Assembly: GCA_013203465.1 (NCBI GenBank)
Contig: JABMNR010000047.1
Span: 1 to 44,974, forward strand
Length of the DNA stretch: 44,974 bases
Reading direction: 5' to 3'
Source of the DNA: Alphaproteobacteria bacterium
Lineage (GTDB): Bacteria; Pseudomonadota; Alphaproteobacteria; Thalassobaculales; Thalassobaculaceae
Translations under genes and position numbers: made by a program
Shown: positions 7,760-16,391 of the stretch, piece after piece
How positions within the stretch are numbered: position 1 is the first letter of the stretch
Layout of the letters: every line of letters begins with the position of its first letter
The notes under the pieces: generated by a model
The model's input: the letters and a program-made list of their open reading frames with translations, nothing else
What the model was told of the DNA's origin: nothing
Database searches by the model: none

Positions 7760-8470
7760 CTAAAACAGGCTGCCTTGCGGCGGCTCGCTCGGTGATGGCG
7801 GCGGCGCGGCAACCGGCTCGATCAAACCCGCGTCGTCATGCCGTACGTTGCCGACACGCGGGTCGACCCGATAGGCCATGATCGCCTCGGGATCACACGG
7901 TGTCATGAGCGCCTCCGCCTCCACCGTGTCGGCGGTGAGCCAGGCCTCGAACTGTTCAGGTTCGAACAGCATCACCGGCATGCGGTGATGGATGTCGCGG
8001 AGCGTGGCGTTCGCCTCGGTCGTCAGGATGGTGAAGGTCTGCAGCGCGCTGCCCTCTCCCCGGCCCTCCCACAGCTCCCACAATCCGGCAAAGGCGAAGG
8101 GCGCCTGATCCTGTCGCGCGACCCGCCAAGGCTGCTTGATCCCGCCCTCGGTCTTCCACTCGTAAAAGCCGTCGGCCGGGACCAGACAGCGGCGTCGGCG
8201 GTAGGCCGCGCGAAACGATGGTTTCTCCGCCACGGTCTCGGCCCGGGCGTTGATCATCTTCGCGCCAACCGAAACATCCTTGACCCAGGACGGCACCAGA
8301 CCCCACCGCATCATCGCGGCCACCCGCCCACCGCTGCCGCCGAGATGGATCACCGGCGCCGCCTGGGTGGGCGCCATGTTCCAGCGCGGCGCTAGATTGT
8401 CCCGAAACACCACCCCGAACAGGCGGCGCAGCATGTCCGGCGTCATGGTGATGCTGTAACGCCCGCACAT
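7760..8470 (-). CDS. yedK: SOS-response-associated protein YedK/HMCES (SRAP)
   Basis: This 236-residue protein is a member of the SRAP family, which forms a stable covalent link to abasic sites in single-stranded DNA through Cys2. It begins MCGRYSI, and the initiator Met must be removed to expose the catalytic Cys. Other family landmarks are RWNMAPTQ, VPADGFYEWK with the conserved Glu, and DIHHRMPVML with the catalytic His. The length matches the family. It ends facing the unknown membrane protein gene with only about 25 bases between them. I see no convincing LexA box in the 120-base upstream region. Activity is well supported by conserved residues; the local role is general DNA protection. 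Confidence 0.92.
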   Translation of the reverse strand: MCGRYSITMTPDMLRRLFGVVFRDNLAPRWNMAPTQAAPVIHLGGSGGRVAAMMRWGLVPSWVKDVSVGAKMINARAETVAEKPSFRAAYRRRRCLVPADGFYEWKTEGGIKQPWRVARQDQAPFAFAGLWELWEGRGEGSALQTFTILTTEANATLRDIHHRMPVMLFEPEQFEAWLTADTVEAEALMTPCDPEAIMAYRVDPRVGNVRHDDAGLIEPVAAPPPSPSEPPQGSLF

Positions 8471-8591
8471 CGATGCCCGTTCCGCCCGTGGTTTCGAAAA
8501 ATAACCATCTGGTACCGCGCCTTTACTTGGCGATACCCCTCATGGCCAGTACGATCCGCCAATCTACCATGCGAACAAGGCGAGGCACCCA

Positions 8592-10928
8592 ATGGCGAAG
8601 TTCGGCGTAGGCCAAGGCATGAAGCGGGTCGAGGACCAGCGCTTCCTGACCGGTCAAGGACGGTACACCGATGATCTGCGGTTCGAGGGCACCGCGCGGG
8701 CGGTCATCGTTCGGTCACCGGTCGCCCACGCCGAGATCCGCTCGATCGATACCTCGGCGGCCGCGGCCGCGCCTGGCGTTCTAGCGGTGCTGACCAACGT
8801 CGACGTGAAGACGGATGGGTTGGGCGACCTGCCGTGCGCCGCCTTGGTCAATGGCCGCGACGGCACGAGTGCGGTTGGCCCGGCGTATCCGCTTCTGACC
8901 GGCGATCGCGTGCGCCATGTCGGCGACGCGGTGGCCTTGGTGATCGCCGAAACCCCGCAACAAGCCACCGACGCGGCGGAACTGGTCGAAGTCGACTATG
9001 CCGATCTGCCGGTGGTGCACGATATCTCCACGGCCTCGGCCGACGGCGCGCCGGTGATCTGGAAGCAGGCGCCGGGCAACCTCTGCGTCGATTGGGAAAT
9101 GGGTGACGCCGCCGCGGTCGCGGCCGCCTTCGCCAAGGCCGCCACGGTGGCCGAGCTGACCCTGGTCAACAACCGCATCATCGTGAACTCGATCGAACCG
9201 CGCGGCGCCATCGGCCGACACGACGCGGCAACGGGCGCCTACGAGTTGTACGTATCGACCCAGGGACCGCACGGGGTGCGCGGCACGATTTGCGGTGTCC
9301 TGGGCATTGAACCCAAGACGATGCGCGTGGTGTCGCCGGATGTCGGCGGCGGCTTCGGCATGAAGATCTTCCCCTACCGGGAATACGCGCTGGTGCTGTG
9401 GGCCGCCAAGAAACTCGGTCGGCCGGTCAAGTGGATCGGCGAGCGAACGGAATCCTTCATCTCCGACACCCAGGGACGCGACCATCTGTCGACGGCGCGG
9501 CTGGCGCTGGATGGCGACGGGCGGTTCCTGGCCCTCGACGTCGACACCAAGGCCGATCTTGGCGCCTACCTCTCGCTGTACGGCCCGGCGATCCCCACCG
9601 TCGCCGGGTCCGGCATGCTCGCCGGGCTGTACACCACGCCGGCGATCCGGGTGCGGGTACGGTGCTATTTCACCAACACCCTGCCGACCGACGCCTATCG
9701 CGGCGCCGGTCGGCCCGAGGCCGCCTATCTGGTCGAACGTCTAGTCGACGTGGCCGCCCGCGAGACCGGGATCGATCGCGCCGATATCCGGCGGCGAAAC
9801 TTCATCCCGGCCGACGCCATGCCGTACACCACGGCCTTGGGCGAAACTTATGATTCGGGCAACTTCACCGCGCATCTGGACAAGGCGTTGACGCACGCCG
9901 ACTGGGCCGGCGCCGAAGGCCGCAAGGCCAAGAGCAAGGCCCGCGGCATGCTGCGTGGTATCGGTATCTCGACCTATGTCGAGGCGTGCGGCGGCGGCGG
10001 GCCCGAGTGGTCCGATCTTCGCGTTTTGCCGGACGGCCGGGTCGAGGTGCCGATCGGCACCCGTTCCACCGGCCAGGGCCACGAGACCGCCTACTCTCAG
10101 TTGGTGGCCGAGGCGTTCGGTGTCGACAATGACCAGGTGACGGTGATCCAGGGCGACACCGCCGCCATCGCCATGGGCGCCGGCACCGACGGCTCGCGCT
10201 CGCTGCCGGCCGGTGGCTCGGCGTTGCATCTGGCGATCCAAGCGGTGATCGCCAAAGGGCGCCGCATCGCCGGTCATGTGCTGGAAGCGGCGGAGTCCGA
10301 CATCGAATTCGCCGACGGCCGCTTCACCGTGGCCGGTACCGACCGGACCAAGACCTTGACCGAGATCGCGGTACTGGCCCAGGACACGGCCAACCTGCCC
10401 GACGGCATGGAGCCCGGTTTGGAAGCCTCGGAACGCTATGAGCCGCAAGCCTCGACCTATCCCAACGGTACCCATGTCTGCGAGCTGGAGGTCGATCCCG
10501 ACACCGGGGTCGTCACCATCGAGCGTTTCACGGTGGTTGATGATTTCGGCGAGGTGGTGAACCCGATGCTGTTGGAGGGTCAGGTCCACGGCGGCGTCGC
10601 CCAAGGCATCGGCCAGGCCTTGCTGGAACGCACGATCTATGGCGAGGACGGACAGCTCGTCACCGGCTCGCTGATGGATTATTGCCTGCCGCGCGCCGAC
10701 GACCTGCCAAACGTCGCGTTCACCATGAGCCCGACCCGCTGCGCCACCAACCCGCTCGGCGTCAAGGGATGCGGTGAAGCCGGAGCGATCGGCGCCCCGC
10801 CGGCGGTGATCAACGCCCTGATCGACGCATTGTCCGAGGTCGGGGTGACCAGCATCGACATGCCTGCCACGCCGGAGCGGGTGTGGTCGGTGATCCAGGC
10901 GGCACGCGCCCCTGTGGCGGCGGAGTGA
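8592..10928 (+). CDS. Xanthine dehydrogenase-family molybdopterin subunit, CoxL form II type
   Basis: This 778-residue large subunit matches the aerobic CO dehydrogenase/xanthine dehydrogenase family, which hydroxylates substrates at a Mo-cytosine-dinucleotide centre. The N-terminal start (VGQGMKRVEDQRFLTGQGRY) and C-terminal GVKGCGEAGAIGAPPAV are typical. The active-site loop reads AYRGAGR at 368-374. That is the form II signature, not the AYxCSFR loop of true CO dehydrogenase, so CO oxidation should not be assumed. The FAD (CoxM) and 2Fe-2S (CoxS) subunits usually encoded beside it are absent on both sides, so partners must come from elsewhere or the protein works in an unusual complex. Its stop overlaps the start of the CysQ-like gene (TGATG), which implies coupled translation. 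Confidence 0.9.
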   Translation: MAKFGVGQGMKRVEDQRFLTGQGRYTDDLRFEGTARAVIVRSPVAHAEIRSIDTSAAAAAPGVLAVLTNVDVKTDGLGDLPCAALVNGRDGTSAVGPAYPLLTGDRVRHVGDAVALVIAETPQQATDAAELVEVDYADLPVVHDISTASADGAPVIWKQAPGNLCVDWEMGDAAAVAAAFAKAATVAELTLVNNRIIVNSIEPRGAIGRHDAATGAYELYVSTQGPHGVRGTICGVLGIEPKTMRVVSPDVGGGFGMKIFPYREYALVLWAAKKLGRPVKWIGERTESFISDTQGRDHLSTARLALDGDGRFLALDVDTKADLGAYLSLYGPAIPTVAGSGMLAGLYTTPAIRVRVRCYFTNTLPTDAYRGAGRPEAAYLVERLVDVAARETGIDRADIRRRNFIPADAMPYTTALGETYDSGNFTAHLDKALTHADWAGAEGRKAKSKARGMLRGIGISTYVEACGGGGPEWSDLRVLPDGRVEVPIGTRSTGQGHETAYSQLVAEAFGVDNDQVTVIQGDTAAIAMGAGTDGSRSLPAGGSALHLAIQAVIAKGRRIAGHVLEAAESDIEFADGRFTVAGTDRTKTLTEIAVLAQDTANLPDGMEPGLEASERYEPQASTYPNGTHVCELEVDPDTGVVTIERFTVVDDFGEVVNPMLLEGQVHGGVAQGIGQALLERTIYGEDGQLVTGSLMDYCLPRADDLPNVAFTMSPTRCATNPLGVKGCGEAGAIGAPPAVINALIDALSEVGVTSIDMPATPERVWSVIQAARAPVAAE

Positions 10929-11722
10929 TGGCTCGCGCGGTGATCGCCGCGATCGATCCGAACGACCGGCTTGCCCTGTTGGACGCCATCGTCGCCTTGA
11001 GTCGCGAGGCGGGCCAAGTGATTCTGCCGTTCTACCGCGAGGAAATCGTGGTCGACGACAAGACCGACGGCAGCCCGGTCACCGCCGCCGACCGCGCGGC
11101 CGACGCGCTGATCGTACCGGCGCTCCAAGCGTTGACGCCTGCCATCCCCGTGGTCGCGGAAGAAAGCGTGGAAGCCGGTGACATCCCCGATGTGTCCGGC
11201 GGCCGGTTCTGGCTGGTCGACCCGTTGGACGGCACCAAGGAGTTCATCCACAAGCGCGGCGACTTCACCGTCAACATCGGTCTGATCTGGGATGGCGAGC
11301 CGGTGCTGGGCGTGGTGCACACGCCGGTCGATGGCATGGCCTGGGCCGGTGCCGTCGGGCATGGCGCCTGGGAGGAGGACGCCGACGGCAACCGTGTGCC
11401 GATCGCCGTTCGCACCGCCGATCCAGACGACATTACCGTGGTGGCCAGTTTCAGCCATCGCAACCCCGAGTTGGAAGCCTGGATCGCCACCCGCAAGGTC
11501 GCCCACTCGGTCTCGCGCGGCTCGGCCCTCAAGTTTTGTCTGGTCGCTCGGGGTGAGGCCGATCTCTACCCGCGCACCGGCCCGACCATGGAATGGGACA
11601 CCGCCGCCGGCCACGCCCTTCTGCTTGCGGCGGGCGGGCGGATGACCGCACTCGACGGCGCCCGGTTCCGCTACGCCAAACCAGCGTTTCGCAACGGCCA
11701 CTTCCTCGCCTCGGGAGCATGA
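10928..11722 (+). CDS. cysQ: Inositol-monophosphatase-family phosphatase, CysQ-like
   Basis: This 264-residue protein belongs to the Mg-dependent, lithium-sensitive phosphatase superfamily. It has GSPVTAADRAAD near the N-terminus, VVAEES with the metal-binding Glu, WLVDPLDGTKEF (metal-binding Asp98 and Asp101) and EWDTAAGHALLLAAGG near the end. The DGTKEF and EWDTAAG pattern fits CysQ (3'-phosphoadenosine 5'-phosphate phosphatase) better than SuhB. It would recycle PAP from sulfate activation. The ATG at 10928 overlaps the upstream stop as TGATG and is chosen over a GTG 45 bases upstream inside the CoxL gene. No other sulfur-assimilation gene is adjacent, and the tie to CoxL is unexplained. 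Confidence 0.85.
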   Translation: MARAVIAAIDPNDRLALLDAIVALSREAGQVILPFYREEIVVDDKTDGSPVTAADRAADALIVPALQALTPAIPVVAEESVEAGDIPDVSGGRFWLVDPLDGTKEFIHKRGDFTVNIGLIWDGEPVLGVVHTPVDGMAWAGAVGHGAWEEDADGNRVPIAVRTADPDDITVVASFSHRNPELEAWIATRKVAHSVSRGSALKFCLVARGEADLYPRTGPTMEWDTAAGHALLLAAGGRMTALDGARFRYAKPAFRNGHFLASGA

Positions 11723-11725
11723 CCG

Positions 11726-12133
11726 GTGCGGGACCGTCCCGCGCTCGTCGTCCTTCTGCTTCTGGCGTGCGCCGGTTGCGCCGCCCCGCGCCCATCGGCG
11801 CAGGTCACGCCGCCGCAATTGGACCCGCGCCATCCAATCGTCACACCGGCGCTGAGCGACACGGACGCCTTACGCGGCCAACGGCCTGCCGTGCGTGAGT
11901 CGCGCCGTCCCGGCAGTAACGAGGTTCTGTCACGCCAACCGACCATGGCACCCCGGGTATCGAAGACTCCGGTCCCACCACTGCCGGTGCCGGAGCATCC
12001 GGGGGAAACGCTGCCGCGTGATCTGCAACGCATCCTCGACGCCAAACCACCGCCCGATCCTCGGCCGGCCGGCACCATCGATACCCGCCCCGGCACCATT
12101 CGCACGACGCCGGGGACCATTGACCGGCGTTGA
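11726..12133 (+). CDS. Small proline-rich lipoprotein
   Basis: This 135-residue product starts at GTG, three bases after the CysQ-like stop. It has a hydrophobic signal (PALVVLLLLACAGC) with two possible lipidation cysteines, Cys15 (LLAC) and Cys18 (AGC). The mature part is rich in Pro, Arg and Thr, appears disordered, and ends in three seven-residue repeats built on PGTI (AGTIDT, PGTIRT, PGTIDR). No known domain is visible. It is probably anchored to a membrane in the envelope. It is the last gene of the CoxL-CysQ run and converges with the ParA gene. Confidence 0.65.
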   Translation: MRDRPALVVLLLLACAGCAAPRPSAQVTPPQLDPRHPIVTPALSDTDALRGQRPAVRESRRPGSNEVLSRQPTMAPRVSKTPVPPLPVPEHPGETLPRDLQRILDAKPPPDPRPAGTIDTRPGTIRTTPGTIDRR

Positions 12134-12155
12134 GCTCCGGACAGAACCAGCGGCG

Positions 12156-12812
12156 TTACAGCGTCGCCTTGGCGACCTCGGCGGCCAGCGCGCTCACCTC
12201 GGCGGCGGCGGTGCCGCGCCGCTGGTATTCCGTCACGCCCTGGCCTTCCAGCAAGGCCGCCGCCAGCGCCACCCGGTTGCCGATGCGCGCCTGCGCCACC
12301 GTGGCCCCCAAATCCGCCAACTTGGCGACCATCGCCCCGGTCAGCGTGGCGCGCGGCGGCACCCGGTTCAGCACCAGCATCGCCGGCGTCTTCTCCGAGC
12401 GCGCCAGATCAAGCGTGGCCTGGGTCGCCCAGAAATCCATCGGGCTTGGTTGCAAGGGAACAAGCACGAGATCGGCCGAGCGGATGGCGATCTTGGCTTC
12501 GGTCTCGGCGTGCGGCGGGCTGTCGATCACCACGATGTCGTGGTCGCGCGCCAGCTTCTCGACCTCGTTGGCGGTGCGCCAGCCGGTGATCCGGTGCACG
12601 ATCAGGCTACCCTTGCCGCGCGCGCCCGTCGGCGCGGGTAAGCCAAGTTCCTGCCGCATCGCCCACCAGGACGAAAGCGAGGCCTGCGGATCGATGTCGA
12701 CCACCGCGACCGTCCTGCCGGACTCGGCCCAGGCCACGGCCAGATGCGCCGCCAGCGTGGTCTTTCCGGCGCCGCCCTTCTGTTGCGCGATGGTGATAAT
12801 GCGGGCGCTCAT
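12156..12812 (-). CDS. Orphan ParA/MinD-family ATPase
   Basis: This 218-residue P-loop ATPase has a deviant Walker A KGGAGKTT (12-19) with the signature first Lys, VVDIDPQ at switch I and VVIDSPPH at switch II. It resembles the short ParA/ParF-like partition ATPases without an N-terminal DNA-binding domain. The ATG at 12812 has GGAG seven bases upstream and is chosen over longer starts. There is no parB, no parS-like repeat, and no plasmid replication gene nearby. It may position a cellular cargo or be a chromosomal orphan. A possible minus-strand promoter has TACACT (complement of 12844-12849) sixteen bases from a weak -35. Confidence 0.88.
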   Translation of the reverse strand: MSARIITIAQQKGGAGKTTLAAHLAVAWAESGRTVAVVDIDPQASLSSWWAMRQELGLPAPTGARGKGSLIVHRITGWRTANEVEKLARDHDIVVIDSPPHAETEAKIAIRSADLVLVPLQPSPMDFWATQATLDLARSEKTPAMLVLNRVPPRATLTGAMVAKLADLGATVAQARIGNRVALAAALLEGQGVTEYQRRGTAAAEVSALAAEVAKATL

Positions 12813-12940
12813 CCCGAACTCCATGGACGATGGACAATGGGGCAGTGTAGCGCCTCGATTATTTTGCTGCACCTGCGAAATACACCTCGGATGCGTGCCG
12901 GACTTGACGCCGGGCCGGGATTGCGCGACCCGTCCGCGCC

Positions 12941-13906
12941 ATGACCGCGCCCATCCTGCCGATCGCCGACCCCAGCGCCCGCGCCGAAGCCGCCCGACTG
13001 TTGCGAGCGGGCGGGTTGGTCGCCTTCCCGACCGAGACCGTCTATGGCCTGGGCGCCGACGCCACCGACGAGACCGCCGTCGCCCGCATCTTCGAGGCCA
13101 AGGGCCGCCCCCGGTTCAACCCGTTGATCAGCCATCTGCCCGACACCGCGATGGCATTCCGCATGGGCGTCGCGACGGAGGCGGCGCGCGGATTGGCCGA
13201 TGCCTTCTGGCCGGGACCGCTGACCTTGGTGCTGACCCGTGTCCAGAACTGTCCAATCGCGTGGTTGACGACGGCCGGCCTGGACAGCGTGGCCCTGCGG
13301 GTACCGGGCAGCGATGACGCGCGCGCGCTGCTGGCCGAAGTGGGACGGCCGGTGGCCGCGCCGAGCGCCAACCGCTCCGGCCGGGTCAGCCCGACCACCG
13401 CCGCCCACGTCGCCGAGGAGTTGGGTGACCGGATCGATCTGATCTTGGATGGCGGGCCCTGTTCGGTAGGCGTCGAGAGCACGGTGATCGACCTGTCGCA
13501 CGACGCACCCCGCCTGCTGCGCCCTGGTGGCGTTCCTCGGGAGGCAATCGAGGCGGTCACCGGACCGATCGCGGCGGCGACCGCGGCCGACCCCATCACA
13601 GCACCCGGCATGCTGGCCAGCCATTACGCGCCGAGTGCCCGGCTGCGCCTGGACGCGCGGGACCGGCGGGACGGCGAGGTATTCCTCGACTTCGGCGCGA
13701 CCCGCTTGGACGCCGATGCCGATCTGAGCCGTTCGGGCGATCTGGTCGAGGCGGCGGCCGCCTTGTTCGCGACCCTACGGGCGCTCGACCAACCGAGGAT
13801 CACCGCGATCGCCGTCGCGCCCATTCCCGATCACGGGCTCGGCACCGCGATCCGTGACCGGCTGGCGCGCGCGGCCGCACCCCGGGAGGGAGCGCATGAC
13901 GGTTGA
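12941..13906 (+). CDS. tsaC: L-threonylcarbamoyladenylate synthase (Sua5/YrdC type)
   Basis: The enzyme makes threonylcarbamoyl-AMP from Thr, bicarbonate and ATP, the first step of the universal t6A37 tRNA modification. The 321-residue protein has an N-terminal YrdC domain (FPTETVYGLGADA, KGRPRFNPL, SVALRVPG, APSANRSGRVSPT, GVESTVIDL) and a C-terminal Sua5 domain (about 220-318, after PGMLASHYAP), so it is the long Sua5 form rather than the short TsaC form. It is divergent from the ParA gene with about 130 bases between the starts. It is likely essential. Confidence 0.93.
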   Translation: MTAPILPIADPSARAEAARLLRAGGLVAFPTETVYGLGADATDETAVARIFEAKGRPRFNPLISHLPDTAMAFRMGVATEAARGLADAFWPGPLTLVLTRVQNCPIAWLTTAGLDSVALRVPGSDDARALLAEVGRPVAAPSANRSGRVSPTTAAHVAEELGDRIDLILDGGPCSVGVESTVIDLSHDAPRLLRPGGVPREAIEAVTGPIAAATAADPITAPGMLASHYAPSARLRLDARDRRDGEVFLDFGATRLDADADLSRSGDLVEAAAALFATLRALDQPRITAIAVAPIPDHGLGTAIRDRLARAAAPREGAHDG

Positions 13907-14022
13907 GCCGGATCGACGGCGCCAAACACCCCGTGGCGCATCGGACCATTCGCCGCGCACGGCTTGTGGCGCCCGCCGCCAGGATTAATATCGACTGCCC
14001 TGATTGGACCGGAGACCGATCG

Positions 14023-15462
14023 ATGACCGCACCCGCTCTCGCGCCTAGCCCGGCCGACGCCCCCGCCGACCGGATCAAGGCCATCGTCGGCCCCAGGGGA
14101 TGGACCGACGACGCGGACGCGATGGCGCCGCACCTGTCCGACTGGCGCGGACTGTACACCGGAAAGGCCCGGATGCTGGTCAAGCCGGCGCGTACCGAGG
14201 AAGTGGCCGAGGTCGTGCGCATCTGTCACGCCGCCGGGATTCCGATCGTCCCGCAAGGCGGCAATACCTCATTATGCGGCGGCTCCATCCCCGACGCCTC
14301 GGGCGACGCGATCGTGTTGTCGCTGGGGCGGATGAACCGGGTGCGGGATCTGGACGCCGCCAACCACACGATCACCGTCGAGGCCGGGTGCATCCTTGCC
14401 GCTATCCAGACGGCCGCCGCCGAGGCCGACCGGTATTTTCCGCTGTCGCTGGCCGCCGAGGGCAGCGCGATGATCGGCGGCAACCTCTCGACCAACGCCG
14501 GCGGCACCAATGTGCTGAAGTATGGCAACGCCCGCGATCTCACCCTCGGACTGGAGGTGGTGCTGCCGGACGGCCGGGTCTGGAACGGCCTGCGCGGTTT
14601 GCGCAAGGACAACACCGGCTACGACCTGAAGCATCTGTTCCTCGGTGCCGAGGGGACGCTGGGCATCATCACGGCCGCCGTGCTCAAGCTGTTCCCGAAA
14701 CCGACGCAGACCGCCTGCGCGTTCTGCGCCGTGCCCGATCTGGCCGCGGCGGTGACTCTGCTGGGCCGTGTCCGCGCCGAAAGCGGCGACGCGGTCGAGA
14801 CCTTCGAGTTCATGCCCCGGCTGGTGATCGATCTGGTGCTCAAGCACATCCCCGACACCGAGGACCCGCTCGGCGAATCCCACGCTTTCTATGTGCTGGT
14901 GGAGCTGGTCTCGACCGCCACCGGCGAAACCGGCCTGGGTGAGAGGCTGGAGACAATCCTGGGGCAAGCCTTCGAGGACGTGTTGGTGGTCGACGCCGCC
15001 ATCGCGCAATCGGAAGCCCAACGCCAAGCCTTCTGGAAGCTGCGGGAGAACGCCTCGGAAGCGCAGAAGGACGAGGGTGCGTCGATCAAGCATGATGTCT
15101 CGGTCCCGGTCTCGCGCATCGCCGAGTTCTACAACACCGCGTTTGAGCGGGTGCGCACGATCGATCCGACGGTGCGGCTGGTCGGCTTCGGTCATGTCGG
15201 CGACGGCAACCTGCACTACAATCTGCAAGCGCCCGAGGGCAGCGACGGCCGGGCGTTCCTGGCACGCTGGGTGGATTTCAATCGCGCGGTCCACGACGTC
15301 GTGGACGCGATGGGCGGCTCGATCAGCGCCGAGCACGGCATCGGCCAATTGAAGCGTGACGAGCTGGCCCACTACAAGGACCCGGTCGCGCTGGCGCTGA
15401 TGCGCGGCATCAAGGCGACGCTCGATCCCAAGGGGCTGATGAACCCCGGCAAGGTGCTGTGA
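14023..15462 (+). CDS. FAD-linked D-2-hydroxyacid dehydrogenase (D-lactate/D-2-hydroxyglutarate type)
   Basis: This 479-residue flavoprotein has a PCMH-type FAD domain (VPQGGNTSLCGGS near 83, GGNLSTNAGGTNVLKYG, GAEGTLGIITAA) and a C-terminal FAD-oxidase domain with the GHVGDGNLHYN metal-site motif and ISAEHGIGQLKR. These are features of D-lactate, glycolate (GlcD) and D-2-hydroxyglutarate dehydrogenases, which oxidise 2-hydroxyacids to 2-ketoacids. No GlcE, GlcF or Fe-S partner is adjacent, which favours the single-subunit D-2-hydroxyglutarate/D-lactate group. The ATG at 14023 follows GGAG. Upstream in-frame sequence overlaps tsaC and is not family-like. Confidence 0.87.
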   Translation: MTAPALAPSPADAPADRIKAIVGPRGWTDDADAMAPHLSDWRGLYTGKARMLVKPARTEEVAEVVRICHAAGIPIVPQGGNTSLCGGSIPDASGDAIVLSLGRMNRVRDLDAANHTITVEAGCILAAIQTAAAEADRYFPLSLAAEGSAMIGGNLSTNAGGTNVLKYGNARDLTLGLEVVLPDGRVWNGLRGLRKDNTGYDLKHLFLGAEGTLGIITAAVLKLFPKPTQTACAFCAVPDLAAAVTLLGRVRAESGDAVETFEFMPRLVIDLVLKHIPDTEDPLGESHAFYVLVELVSTATGETGLGERLETILGQAFEDVLVVDAAIAQSEAQRQAFWKLRENASEAQKDEGASIKHDVSVPVSRIAEFYNTAFERVRTIDPTVRLVGFGHVGDGNLHYNLQAPEGSDGRAFLARWVDFNRAVHDVVDAMGGSISAEHGIGQLKRDELAHYKDPVALALMRGIKATLDPKGLMNPGKVL

Positions 15463-15464
15463 CA

Positions 15465-16262
15465 ATGGACGGTGCCGCCGAGCAACAGCGCGCCAAAGCC
15501 GCCCGCGCCGCCGTCGATGCCCTAACTGGCGAGATGGCCGCCCGCGTCCATGCCGCGCGGGTGCGAACCCGGCCGTTTCCGCATCTGGTGGTCGATGACG
15601 CGCTGCCGGCCACCCTTCGCCAAGGCCTGGACAGCGCCTGGCCGCGCGACGATCAAATGGTGCACACCAATTTCGGCGGCCGGCGCGAAAAGACCGCAAC
15701 CGGGCTGGCGAAAATCACCGCGGGTGCCCAGCGGTCATTCTGGAATGTGCTTCGCCACGTCACCGCCGCCGCGTCGGAGGAGATCGCCCGCAAGCTGGAC
15801 CGGCATCTGGCGGACAAGTTCCGGCCCTTGATCGGCCCCGACTGGCGGCGGCGGATGCGCGACGCCGCCTACATGCCAGCCGATTGCCAAGTGGCGGAGT
15901 ATCGCGGACGGGTCGAACTGGCGCCGCATGTCGATCACGCCCGGCTGGTGATCAACGGCTTCGTCTATCTGGACGACCCCGACCCACCGACCCCCGAGCC
16001 CCGGCGCGGCACCATGCTGTACACGTCGGGCGGTTTCGCCTGGCCGTCGAACATCGCGATCCCGGAGAAGATCCGCGACCATTTCCTCAAGGAAGCGGTC
16101 GACATCGGCTGGCGCGACAACCGGCTGTTCGCCTACGTCAACGGCCCCTGGTCGTTCCACGGTGTCCCGCCCCACGACCTCGGCACCGCCCGCCGCCGCC
16201 TCTTGATGCTCGGCCGCGCGCTGACCGAGGAGACGGCGGCGCGGCTGTTTGGCGACGAGTGA
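15465..16262 (+). CDS. 2-oxoglutarate/Fe(II)-dependent oxygenase-like protein
   Basis: This 265-residue protein shows a plausible double-stranded-beta-helix iron site: His155-x-Asp157 in LAPHVDHARLVING, distal His232 in WSFHGVPP, and an Arg about 11 residues later for 2-oxoglutarate. The pattern VFVYLDD-type strand (NGFVYLDDPD) fits prolyl-hydroxylase-like (2OG-FeII_Oxy_3) proteins of unknown substrate. It starts two bases after the upstream flavoprotein stop (a GTG at 15459 overlapping that stop is also possible), so the two are probably co-transcribed. The substrate is not predictable; small proteins of this kind act on amino acids, glycans or proteins. Confidence 0.7.
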   Translation: MDGAAEQQRAKAARAAVDALTGEMAARVHAARVRTRPFPHLVVDDALPATLRQGLDSAWPRDDQMVHTNFGGRREKTATGLAKITAGAQRSFWNVLRHVTAAASEEIARKLDRHLADKFRPLIGPDWRRRMRDAAYMPADCQVAEYRGRVELAPHVDHARLVINGFVYLDDPDPPTPEPRRGTMLYTSGGFAWPSNIAIPEKIRDHFLKEAVDIGWRDNRLFAYVNGPWSFHGVPPHDLGTARRRLLMLGRALTEETAARLFGDE

Positions 16263-16391
16263 TACTTGCCTCCGCCGCGCATTACCCGCCATCTTGACGC
16301 GCCGGCGATTGGCGGCGTGCCTTGGCTGCGCTAGAAATCCGGGGCGTGCATCACTCAACCCCGCTGCGCCGCCGATCGGAAGGACCACGCC

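Noticed and set aside
8592-10928. True CO dehydrogenase (form I CoxL)
   Set aside because: The active-site loop is AYRGAGR, the form II type, and the Cys-containing loop needed for CO oxidation is absent.
12156-12812. Plasmid or integrated-plasmid partition locus
   Set aside because: There is only a ParA-like gene, with housekeeping tsaC beside it and no ParB, replication protein or repeat array.
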